From: Pseudomonadota bacterium
Lineage (GTDB): Bacteria > Pseudomonadota > Alphaproteobacteria > Sphingomonadales > Sphingomonadaceae
Assembly: GCA_963205285.1 (NCBI GenBank)
Contig: CAUJJQ010000062.1
Location: forward strand, 1 to 5,178
Length of the DNA stretch: 5,178 nucleotides
Reading direction: 5' to 3'
Position 1 is the stretch's first letter, and the number at the start of each line of letters is the position of its first letter. Both the position numbers and the translations under genes were made by a program. Below the pieces are notes generated by a model. The model saw only the letters and a list, made by a program, of their open reading frames with translations, had not been told where the DNA came from and ran no database searches. Shown in pieces: positions 1 to 5,178 of the stretch.

Positions 1-1
1 A

Positions 2-1603
2 GGCCGCTATGACGCGCTAATCATCGGCGGTGGGCATAATGGCCTGGTCTGCGCATTCTATCTGGCGCGCGCAGGGTTAAAAGTTCGCGTGCTGGAGGCG
101 CGCCATATCGTCGGCGGCGCAGCGGTGACAGAGCAATTTCACCCCGGTTTTCGCAATTCGACCGCCAGTTACACGGTCAGTCTGCTGCAACCCAAAATCA
201 TTCGCGATATGCGGCTTTATGCACGTGGCTGGCGGGTGGTCGAACGGCCGATTTCCAATTTTTTTCCGCATGATGGCGGCTATCTGAAACTGGGGGGGGG
301 CAGCGCGCGAACGCAGCGCGAATTTGCCCGCTTTTCGCAGCATGATGCAGATGCACTGCCGCAATATGAAGCTGCGCTCGAACAAGTGGCTGACGTGCTG
401 CGCAATTTGGCGCTTAAAACCCCGCCCAATGTTGGCGGCGGCCTGCGCGCCCTTGTCACCGCGTGGACGCAGGGGCGCGCGCTCATTGACCTGCCGCTGA
501 CTGTGCAGCGCGACATGCTCGACCTTTTCGCCAAATCGGCGCGCGATTTCTTGGCTGGTTGGTTTGAAAACCCATATATTCAGGCAGCATTTGGTTTTGA
601 CGCGGTGGTCGGCAATTTCGCCAGCCCCGACACGCCGGGTTCCGCCTATGTCCTGCTCCACCATATATTTGGTGAGGTAAACGGCAAAAAGGGCGCATGG
701 GGCCATTCGATTGGCGGCATGGGGGCGATTACCCAATATATGGCGGCGGCGGCAGCGGAACATGGCGTGGAAATCAGCCTCAACGCGCCGGTCGAACAAC
801 TGTTGGTTGATAATGGTCGGGCGATGGGTGTGCGCCTTGCCGGGGGTGAGGAGCTTTTTGCCCCCATCATTGCCGCCAATGTCGGCCCCGCGATGCTGTA
901 TCGGCAGTTGGTGGATGGTGCTGACCTGCCCGCCGATTTTGCCCGGCGGATGGCCAGTTACAAGGCGGGGTCGGGCACATTCCGCATGAATATCGCGCTC
1001 AGCGAATTGCCCAATTTTTCGGCACTGCCCGGTTCGGCCATGGCCGAACATCATCAGGCGGGGATCATCATCGCCCCGACGCTCGATTATATGGACCGTG
1101 CCTTTACCGATGCGCGCGCGCACGGCTGGTCGCGCGAGCCGATTGTTGAAATGACGCTGCCCAGCACCGTGGATGACAGCCTTGCCCCGCCCGGCGCGCA
1201 TGTCGCGGCGCTATTTTGCCAGCAATTTTCGCCGACGCTGGCCGATGGACAAAGCTGGGATGATGCGCGGGATGCGGCGGCGGCGACGATCATCGACACC
1301 GTTACCCGCCATGCCCCCAATTTTCGCCGTTCGATATTGGCGACGCAAATCCATTCGCCGCTTGATCTGGAACGCAAATTCGGCCTGATCGGCGGGGATA
1401 TTATGCACGGTGCCATGTCGATCGACCAGCTATGGGCGGCGCGCCCGGTGCTGGGGCATGGCGATTATCGCGCGCCGATCAAAGGCCTTTATATGTGTGG
1501 CGCGGGTAGTCACCCCGGCGGCGGGGTCACCGGCGCGCCGGGCCATAATGCCGCGCAGGAGATTTTGCGCGACCGCCGTCTATGGGGCCGTTTGACGCGT
1601 TGA
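2..1603 (+). CDS. FAD-dependent oxidoreductase, phytoene desaturase-like/PYROXD2 family (5' end cut by window edge)
   Basis: The reading frame is open from the first complete codon to a TGA at 1601-1603, giving 533 visible residues. Near the visible N-terminus is a Rossmann dinucleotide-binding motif, GGGHNG at visible residues 9-14, followed by an acidic residue (E32) at the end of the second strand that would bind the FAD ribose. Near the C-terminus (about 495-514) is GLYMCGAGSHPGGGVTGAPG, the FAD-contacting signature of COG1233 proteins resembling PYROXD2. The fold starts almost at the edge and the length is near that usual for the family, so probably only a few residues are missing; the GTG at 89-91 lies inside the FAD fold and is not the start. 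The family holds flavin-dependent dehydrogenases, desaturases and isomerases. The substrate cannot be assigned, and no carotenoid genes are visible, so calling it CrtI would be unjustified. Probably cytoplasmic or loosely membrane-associated, as no signal peptide is visible. Confidence 0.9.
   Translation, partial: GRYDALIIGGGHNGLVCAFYLARAGLKVRVLEARHIVGGAAVTEQFHPGFRNSTASYTVSLLQPKIIRDMRLYARGWRVVERPISNFFPHDGGYLKLGGGSARTQREFARFSQHDADALPQYEAALEQVADVLRNLALKTPPNVGGGLRALVTAWTQGRALIDLPLTVQRDMLDLFAKSARDFLAGWFENPYIQAAFGFDAVVGNFASPDTPGSAYVLLHHIFGEVNGKKGAWGHSIGGMGAITQYMAAAAAEHGVEISLNAPVEQLLVDNGRAMGVRLAGGEELFAPIIAANVGPAMLYRQLVDGADLPADFARRMASYKAGSGTFRMNIALSELPNFSALPGSAMAEHHQAGIIIAPTLDYMDRAFTDARAHGWSREPIVEMTLPSTVDDSLAPPGAHVAALFCQQFSPTLADGQSWDDARDAAAATIIDTVTRHAPNFRRSILATQIHSPLDLERKFGLIGGDIMHGAMSIDQLWAARPVLGHGDYRAPIKGLYMCGAGSHPGGGVTGAPGHNAAQEILRDRRLWGRLTR
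292..300 (+). repeat. Nine-G homopolymer inside the oxidoreductase gene
   Basis: Nine consecutive G bases encode part of YLKLGGGSARTQ. A seven-T run (259-265) lies about 30 bases upstream. The frame is intact on both sides, and the protein matches the expected family pattern across the tract, so no frameshift is evident in this copy. Tracts like this are prone to slippage and sequencing error. Confidence 0.8.
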
Positions 1604-1618
1604 TACGAATATGCAGGT

Positions 1619-1647
1619 TTGAAATATCAATTGGTTGGCCGCATATT
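1619..1647 (+). promoter_or_regulatory. Possible sigma70-type promoter for the cytochrome c gene
   Basis: A TTGAAA (1619-1624) is separated by 17 bases from CATATT (1642-1647). These resemble the -35 and -10 consensus boxes, with five and four of six matches. They lie in the gap after the oxidoreductase stop, and transcription would begin near 1654, just before the hairpin at 1659-1675. The match is modest and alphaproteobacterial promoters are poorly predicted from consensus alone. Read-through from the oxidoreductase gene is equally possible. Confidence 0.25.
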
Positions 1648-1658
1648 GCGCGCATGTA

Positions 1659-1675
1659 TTGGTGCCGTGCACCAA
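1659..1675 (+). promoter_or_regulatory. Perfect 7-bp inverted repeat (hairpin or operator) upstream of cytochrome c
   Basis: TTGGTGC (1659-1665) and GCACCAA (1669-1675) are exact reverse complements around a three-base CGT centre. The repeat sits 55 bases after the oxidoreductase stop and 30 bases before the cytochrome c start. No T-run follows, so it is not a standard rho-independent terminator. It could be a protein-binding dyad, a 5'-leader hairpin, or an mRNA-stabilising or attenuating structure. The inverted repeat is seen directly; its role is inferred. Confidence 0.4.
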
Positions 1676-1691
1676 CGCCGGATGCGCAAAT

Positions 1692-1697
1692 AGGGAG
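1692..1697 (+). promoter_or_regulatory. Ribosome binding site deciding the cytochrome c start
   Basis: AGGGAG lies 8 bases before the GTG at 1706, a good Shine-Dalgarno distance. The in-frame TTG at 1700 would be only 2 bases away, too close. This favours GTG 1706 as the start. Confidence 0.6.
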
Positions 1698-1705
1698 AAT
1701 TGCAA

Positions 1706-2191
1706 GTGCGTAATTTTGTCGTTTTGGCCTTGGTTATGTTGGGATTGGCGGCCTGCGGCCAGGACAAGGCGCCCCCGCCGCCGCCACCAACCGTCGCCTC
1801 AACCCCGAACGGCACAACTTCGCCGCCCACCCCTGCTGCGCCAACGGCTCCTGCTGCGCCCACCGCCGATTTTGTTGTGGCCGGACTACATGGGGATGCC
1901 GCGCGCGGCGCGACGATTTTCAACCAGTGCCGCGCCTGTCATGCGATCGACGTTGGGCGCAATGGCATCGGCCCTAGCCTGCACGGGGTTGTTGGGCGCG
2001 CGGCGGGCAGCGTCGCGGGGTATAGCTATTCCTCGGCGAATAAATCCTCCCACCGTATTTGGGACAAGGACACGCTCTTTGCCTATCTGGAATCGCCGAT
2101 GATGATGGTGCCGGGCACCAAGATGACCTTTCGCCTTGCCGATGCACAGGCGCGCGCCGACGTCATCGCATATTTGGCGACCCAGCGCTGA
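1706..2191 (+). CDS. Class I cytochrome c, predicted membrane-anchored lipoprotein
   Basis: 161 residues from a GTG start chosen by the Shine-Dalgarno sequence at 1692-1697. The N-terminus (1-17, MRNFVVLALVMLGLAAC) is a lipoprotein signal with lipobox LAAC, so Cys17 should be lipidated after export. Residues about 22-54 are a low-complexity Pro/Ala/Thr linker with six prolines in a row. The globular domain follows: the haem c attachment motif CRACH at 75-79, where the two cysteines bind haem and His79 is the proximal ligand; IGPSLHGVVGR at 88-98, typical of cytochrome c550/c2-like proteins; and PGTKM at 136-140, with Met140 the likely distal ligand. It should be a periplasm-facing, low-spin electron carrier tethered by a flexible arm. 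Gly18 at the +2 position does not suggest inner-membrane retention by the E. coli rule, which may not hold here. The physiological partner is unknown. The kinase gene begins about 14 bases after its stop, so the two could be cotranscribed. Confidence 0.92.
   Translation: MRNFVVLALVMLGLAACGQDKAPPPPPPTVASTPNGTTSPPTPAAPTAPAAPTADFVVAGLHGDAARGATIFNQCRACHAIDVGRNGIGPSLHGVVGRAAGSVAGYSYSSANKSSHRIWDKDTLFAYLESPMMMVPGTKMTFRLADAQARADVIAYLATQR
1829..1864 (+). repeat. Two 18-base tandem units coding TPAAPT/APAAPT in the cytochrome linker
   Basis: Two adjacent 18-base units (1829-1846 and 1847-1864) match at 14 of 18 positions and share the 11-mer CCTGCTGCGCC (1832-1842 and 1850-1860). They encode TPAAPT and APAAPT in the tether between the lipidated cysteine and the haem domain. 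Such a repeat could change tether length in steps of six residues by slippage or unequal recombination, without a frameshift. Confidence 0.6.
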
Positions 2192-2205
2192 ACGGCGATC
2201 AAATA

Positions 2206-3549
2206 TTGCTGACGGCGCTCGATGCGCTGTTGACACGCATCTTGCCCGATGCGGCGGGGCAACTGGTTAAATGCCAGCGGCTTTCGGGCGGGGCCAATAT
2301 GGAAAGCTGGCTGCTGGACTGGCAGGGGGCAGATGGCGCGCGACGGCTTGTGTTGCGCCGCAGCCCTTCGGCCCAATGGGGTGCATCGCGTGCGCTGCGG
2401 CTGGCGGATGAGGCGGCGCTGGTCGGCGCGATGCATGGGGCAGGTGTTGCAGCGCCCCAGCCGCTTCATGTGCTGTGCCCCGATGATGCGCTGGGTGAGG
2501 GCTATATTATGACGCATGTGGATGGCAGCGCCGATCCTGCACAGATTTTGGCGCGGCCACACGATGAATTATTGGGCGATATAGCCCGCGAACTGGCCGC
2601 CATACATGCTGTGCCGACCGGGCAACTGCCCGCCAATTTACCGGTGCTGGATATAGCAAGCGGCATCGCCCAATTGCGCGCAAGTTTCGACAATTTCGGG
2701 GCCGACCGGCCTGTCATCGCGCTTGCGCTCAAATGGTGTGCGGACAACCAGCCCCCACCGGTGCCACCGACGCTGGTGCATGGCGATTATCGGCTGGGCA
2801 ATCTCATGGTTGATGGCGGGCGACTGTCGGCTGTGCTTGACTGGGAATTGGCGCATCTGGGCGATTATCATGAGGATTTGGCCTATGGCTGTATGACGGT
2901 CTGGCGTTTCAGCGCAATTGACCGACCGGCATTTGGCCTTGGCACAATCGATGATCTGGTCGCGCAATATCGCGCGGCGGGCGGGCGCAACGTTGACCCG
3001 GTGCGCTTACGTTTCTGGCTAATCTATCGCACCTTGTGGTGGGCAATCGGCTGTTTGCAGATGGGCGCATATTGGCGCAGCGGCGCGGATAGCAGCATTG
3101 AACGCGCAGTGATTTCGCGGCGCACGGCGGAACAGGAACTCGACCTGTTGTTGCTGCTGGAGGAGGATTTGTCGCCCGACCTGCGTGATGCTGCGCGGGT
3201 AAATGTTGCGGCGGCGCAGGCTGGTGTGACAAGGGGGGAGGTCAATGGCGATGAATTGTTGGGTGCGGTTGCCGACTGGCTGATCGGGCAAGTGCGCGCC
3301 AAGGCGGTTGGTCGCGACAAATTTATGGCGGCGGTGGCGGTCAACGCGCTCCAGATCGCCCGGCGCGAAGCGGCGGACAATGCCCAGTTTGCCGATGCCG
3401 CACTCGCCGCCGATTTGCTCGCTGGTCGGCAGACGTTGACCGATGCCGCACTGCTTGCCGACTTACGGCGACGAACGCTGGCCAAATGTCGACAGGATAT
3501 GCCCAAATATCCGGCCCTCACCATCGCCACGGCACGTTGGTGCCCATGA
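2206..3549 (+). CDS. APH-family kinase (ACAD10/LvaA-like) fused to a C-terminal DUF6285-like domain
   Basis: 447 residues from TTG 2206. The kinase domain spans about 1-335. It has a nucleotide loop LSGGANMESW (26-35), close to the LSGGASQETW form of the phosphotransferases found beside acyl-CoA dehydrogenases; the catalytic Brenner-type motif HGDYRLGN (192-199, catalytic Asp194, metal-binding Asn199); and LDWELAHLGDYHEDLAYGC, where Asp212 is the second metal ligand. The kinase part ends in the family's usual ERAVISRRTAEQELDLLLLLEE. About 110 more residues follow in the same frame. The stretch from about 346 (VNGDELLGAVADWLIGQV, then VAVNALQIARREA and TLAKCRQDMPKYP) resembles DUF6285, normally a separate small protein encoded next to such kinases. 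Related kinases phosphorylate hydroxyacyl-CoAs; this substrate is unknown and aminoglycoside resistance is unlikely. No ATG suits the N-terminus and no strong Shine-Dalgarno precedes TTG 2206; TTG 2230 is an alternative. The gene lies 14 bases after the cytochrome c stop and overlaps the next start by ATGA. Confidence 0.85.
   Translation: MLTALDALLTRILPDAAGQLVKCQRLSGGANMESWLLDWQGADGARRLVLRRSPSAQWGASRALRLADEAALVGAMHGAGVAAPQPLHVLCPDDALGEGYIMTHVDGSADPAQILARPHDELLGDIARELAAIHAVPTGQLPANLPVLDIASGIAQLRASFDNFGADRPVIALALKWCADNQPPPVPPTLVHGDYRLGNLMVDGGRLSAVLDWELAHLGDYHEDLAYGCMTVWRFSAIDRPAFGLGTIDDLVAQYRAAGGRNVDPVRLRFWLIYRTLWWAIGCLQMGAYWRSGADSSIERAVISRRTAEQELDLLLLLEEDLSPDLRDAARVNVAAAQAGVTRGEVNGDELLGAVADWLIGQVRAKAVGRDKFMAAVAVNALQIARREAADNAQFADAALAADLLAGRQTLTDAALLADLRRRTLAKCRQDMPKYPALTIATARWCP
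3392..3452 (+). repeat. In-frame 13-base direct repeat in the DUF6285-like domain
   Basis: CCGATGCCGCACT occurs at 3392-3404 and again at 3440-3452, exactly 48 bases (16 codons) apart. The copies encode the start of the similar peptides DAALAADL and DAALLADL. This may be an old local duplication or two similar helices of the domain. Only the 13-mer is exact; the flanks have diverged. Confidence 0.5.
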
Positions 3550-4256
3550 AATTGATTTTGAGCCGCAAGGGGTTCGACAGCGGCTCGGGTGGTGGCCCGT
3601 CGCCGATCATAGGCGGGGTGCCGATCAGCCTGCCCATCCCTGCGAAGCCGCATAACGACATCAGCCGGACGCGATATTGTGACATTGGCCTTGGTGCGCA
3701 TGTGCGCGATGGTGCGGCGCTGTGCCACCATGACCCCTTTTTTGCTGACGGGCGGGTTGCCTTTGGCCAACAAGGCGCTGCGGCGGCGCACCTTGCCAAC
3801 CAAGGCGTTGGGGTGGGGGATATATTCCTCTTTTTCGGGCTTTTTTCGGGCGATGGCCACGCACCCCATCACCGCATATTTGGATATTTGGCGGTGGAGC
3901 AGATATTGGATGTTGCAGCGGGCGATGCGCCGCCCAACTTTGCGCCTGACCATCCGCATTTCCTGAACCCTGATTGGAAACATAACCGCGTTTTTGTCGG
4001 GCGCGGCGTGCGTGCGTCGGGCGCATCACCTGCCTTGCGCCTTTCGGTTGCAGACGGGCCGGTCAGCCAGTGGCGTGTGCCCGACTGGCTGCACGTTCGG
4101 CGGTGCCTATCCTTTCACGGTGACCCAAAGCGTTGGCTACCTGACAAGAGGTTACAAAGCGTGGCGCGCGGACAGGAATTTGTTGTCGATGTTGCGGGGG
4201 ATGTCGTGGCGATGGCATGGCTCAATCAGATCGTTGCTGCCATCGAAAGCGATTGA
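3546..4256 (+). CDS. Nmad3-like protein (nucleotide modification associated domain 3), function unproven
   Basis: 236 residues from ATG 3546. This start is chosen because the protein then begins MKLILSRKGFDSGSGG, the usual N-terminus of the Nmad3 family; an in-frame ATG at 3486 would add 20 unrelated residues inside the kinase gene. Further family-like blocks are PSPIIGGVPISLPIP (18-32), a polar CHHDPF (60-65), FGQQGAAAAHLANQGVGVGD followed by IFLFFGLF (73-100), a central HHRIFGYLAVEQIL, and C-terminal GQEFVVD (209-215) followed by an AxxWL helix. Length and motif order look complete. There is no signal peptide or membrane segment, so it is probably cytoplasmic. The family was named from comparative genomics of phage and bacterial DNA-base modification systems; I know of no demonstrated reaction. 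The invariant-looking Arg7, Lys8, Asp11, His61, Asp63, Gln210 and Glu211 are candidate functional residues by inference. Its start overlaps the kinase stop (ATGA) with no clear Shine-Dalgarno, which implies translational coupling. No methylase, glycosylase or phage gene is nearby. Confidence 0.8.
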   Translation: MKLILSRKGFDSGSGGGPSPIIGGVPISLPIPAKPHNDISRTRYCDIGLGAHVRDGAALCHHDPFFADGRVAFGQQGAAAAHLANQGVGVGDIFLFFGLFSGDGHAPHHRIFGYLAVEQILDVAAGDAPPNFAPDHPHFLNPDWKHNRVFVGRGVRASGASPALRLSVADGPVSQWRVPDWLHVRRCLSFHGDPKRWLPDKRLQSVARGQEFVVDVAGDVVAMAWLNQIVAAIESD

Positions 4257-4290
4257 TTTCAGCCGCATATCGCGGCAGCCTTGGCAATAT

Positions 4291-4296
4291 AGGGGG
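4291..4296 (+). promoter_or_regulatory. Ribosome binding site of the acyl-CoA dehydrogenase gene
   Basis: AGGGGG lies 7 bases before the ATG at 4304. It decides between that ATG and an out-of-frame ATG at 4297, which directly abuts the purine run. This gene therefore has its own good ribosome binding site, unlike the two genes upstream of it. Confidence 0.6.
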
Positions 4297-4303
4297 ATGG
4301 GCG

Positions 4304-5178
4304 ATGGATTTTTCCTTGGGTGATGATCTGACGGCCTATCTCGCCGAACTCGACGCCTTTATCGAAGCGGAAATCCGCCCGATCGAAGCGGCGGATGACA
4401 ATATCCGTTTTTTTGACCATCGCCGCGAATGGGCGCGCACCGATTTTGAAGCCGGCGGGCTGCCACGCCATGAATGGGAGGCATTGCTGCGCGTCGCGGC
4501 GCGGCGGGCGGATGCGGCGGGGCATTGGCGTTTTTCCGCGCCTGCCCGCTATGGCGGCAGGGATGGCAGCAATCTGTGGATGGCGGTTATCCGCGAACAT
4601 CTGGCGCGCCGGGGACTGGGGCTCCACAATGATTTGCAGAATGAACATTCGATTGTTGGCAATTTCCCCTTTGTCGCCATGTTCGATCAATGGGGGACAG
4701 AGACGCAAAAGGATGAATTTATTCGCGGCGGCTTTGCCGGCGAACGGCGCGTTGCCTTTGGCCTGACCGAACCCAATCATGGTTCGGACGCGACGCATAT
4801 GGAAACCCGTGCGGTGCGCGAAACGCGCTATGGGGTTTCTGGCTGGTGCATAAATGGCGAAAAAATGTGGATCACCGGCATGCATGTGGCGAGCCACTGC
4901 GCCACCTTTGCCCGTACCCACGGGCAAGCGGGCGATGCGCGCGGGATCAGCTGTTTCCTCGTCCCCAACCCCAGCGACGGTCTGGTGATCGAGGAATATC
5001 TCTGGACATTCAACATGCCGACCGACCACCCCCGGCTCAGCTTTACCAACGTCTGGGTGCCCGACAGCGCCTTGTTGGGGGACGAAGGGCGCGGCCTTTC
5101 GCTCGCACAAAGTTTTGTCCATCAGAACCGTATCCGGCAGGCGGCGTCTTCGCTCGGCGCGGCGCAATATTGTGTCGA
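4304..5178 (+). CDS. Acyl-CoA dehydrogenase family protein (ACAD10/11-like), 3' end cut by window edge
   Basis: The first 291 codons are visible from ATG 4304; the frame is open to the edge and perhaps a quarter to a third of the protein is missing. The N-terminal helical region includes FIEAEIRPIEAADD (19-32), then RFSAPARYGGRDGSNL and GLHNDLQNEHSIVGNFP. The mid beta-domain carries the FAD/substrate signature FGLTEPNHGSDATHMET (from F152) and NGEKMWITG (184-192), where Trp189-Thr191 contact the flavin. FNMPTDHPRLSFTNVWVPDSALLG precedes the C-terminal helical domain, which begins with RIRQAASSLGAAQYC. The catalytic base normally lies beyond the edge, so activity cannot be checked. Enzymes of this branch occur beside APH-like kinases and may act on acyl-CoAs or eliminate phosphate from phosphorylated 4-hydroxyacyl-CoAs, as LvaC does. 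The gene starts 47 bases after the Nmad3-like gene on the same strand, so an operon is likely. True dehydrogenation would pass electrons to ETF. Confidence 0.92.
   Translation, partial: MDFSLGDDLTAYLAELDAFIEAEIRPIEAADDNIRFFDHRREWARTDFEAGGLPRHEWEALLRVAARRADAAGHWRFSAPARYGGRDGSNLWMAVIREHLARRGLGLHNDLQNEHSIVGNFPFVAMFDQWGTETQKDEFIRGGFAGERRVAFGLTEPNHGSDATHMETRAVRETRYGVSGWCINGEKMWITGMHVASHCATFARTHGQAGDARGISCFLVPNPSDGLVIEEYLWTFNMPTDHPRLSFTNVWVPDSALLGDEGRGLSLAQSFVHQNRIRQAASSLGAAQYCV

Noticed and set aside
77..1201. Long open frame of 374 codons on the - strand
   Set aside because: It lies entirely opposite the oxidoreductase gene, whose FAD motifs are unmistakable. Its translation has no recognisable domain and is rich in Arg/His/Ala, as expected of the antisense of GC-rich coding DNA.
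2..1603. Carotenoid phytoene desaturase (CrtI)
   Set aside because: It shares the superfamily, but the C-terminal GAGSHPGGGVTGAPG form is that of PYROXD2-like proteins, and no crtB or other carotenoid gene is adjacent.
2059..2205. Extension of the kinase gene upstream to ATG 2059
   Set aside because: It would overlap the cytochrome c gene by over 130 bases, and the added residues look like an out-of-frame reading of the cytochrome rather than part of a kinase.
2206..3240. Aminoglycoside resistance kinase
   Set aside because: The APH fold is shared by many small-molecule kinases. The LSGGANMESW loop and the acyl-CoA dehydrogenase neighbour point to the acyl-CoA-associated branch instead.
3024..3983. 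Open frame of 319 codons on the - strand
   Set aside because: It runs opposite both the kinase C-terminus and the Nmad3-like gene. It has low-complexity Ser/Ala/Arg content and no motif.
4262..4276. Short hairpin GCCGC-ATATC-GCGGC in the 47-base gap before the acyl-CoA dehydrogenase gene
   Set aside because: The stem is only 5 bp and no T-run follows, so it is not a convincing terminator; in GC-rich DNA such a repeat is expected by chance.
4259..5167. Open frame of 302 codons on the - strand
   Set aside because: It is the antisense shadow of the acyl-CoA dehydrogenase gene and shows no family resemblance of its own.

Overview
This is a GC-rich, gene-dense piece of a bacterial chromosome with five genes, all on the + strand and closely spaced. 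Codon usage, the short gaps, and the pairing of an APH-type kinase with a DUF6285-like domain and an acyl-CoA dehydrogenase suggest an alphaproteobacterium, plausibly a sphingomonad. The taxonomy is an inference from style and gene content, since no rRNA or other marker gene is present.

Layout. (1) Positions 2-1603: nearly complete FAD-dependent oxidoreductase of the phytoene desaturase-like/PYROXD2 family (COG1233), cut at its N-terminus by the window edge. (2) 1604-1705: a 102-base gap with a weak promoter-like pair, a perfect 7-bp hairpin and a Shine-Dalgarno sequence. (3) 1706-2191: a small class I cytochrome c with a lipoprotein signal and a Pro/Ala/Thr-rich tether. (4) 2206-3549: an APH-fold small-molecule kinase with a C-terminal DUF6285-like domain in the same polypeptide. 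(5) 3546-4256: an Nmad3-like protein ('nucleotide modification associated domain 3'), overlapping the kinase by an ATGA. (6) 4304-5178: the first 291 codons of an acyl-CoA dehydrogenase that runs off the right edge.

How the genes may work together. An APH-like kinase, a small partner protein and an acyl-CoA dehydrogenase-like enzyme form the core of the bacterial levulinate pathway (LvaA, LvaB, LvaC), and ACAD10/ACAD11 in animals combine the kinase and dehydrogenase. In that chemistry a 4-hydroxyacyl-CoA is phosphorylated and the phosphate is then eliminated. Genes 4 and 6 could be a related hydroxyacyl-CoA module in which kinase and partner are fused; the substrate cannot be read from sequence. 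The main puzzle is gene 5: a protein whose family was named for predicted DNA-base modification is translationally coupled to the kinase, inside what looks like a fatty-acyl catabolic operon. The FAD oxidoreductase and the exported cytochrome c have no evident mechanistic link to this module and may only be neighbours. No tRNA, rRNA, CRISPR, IS element or attachment site was seen.
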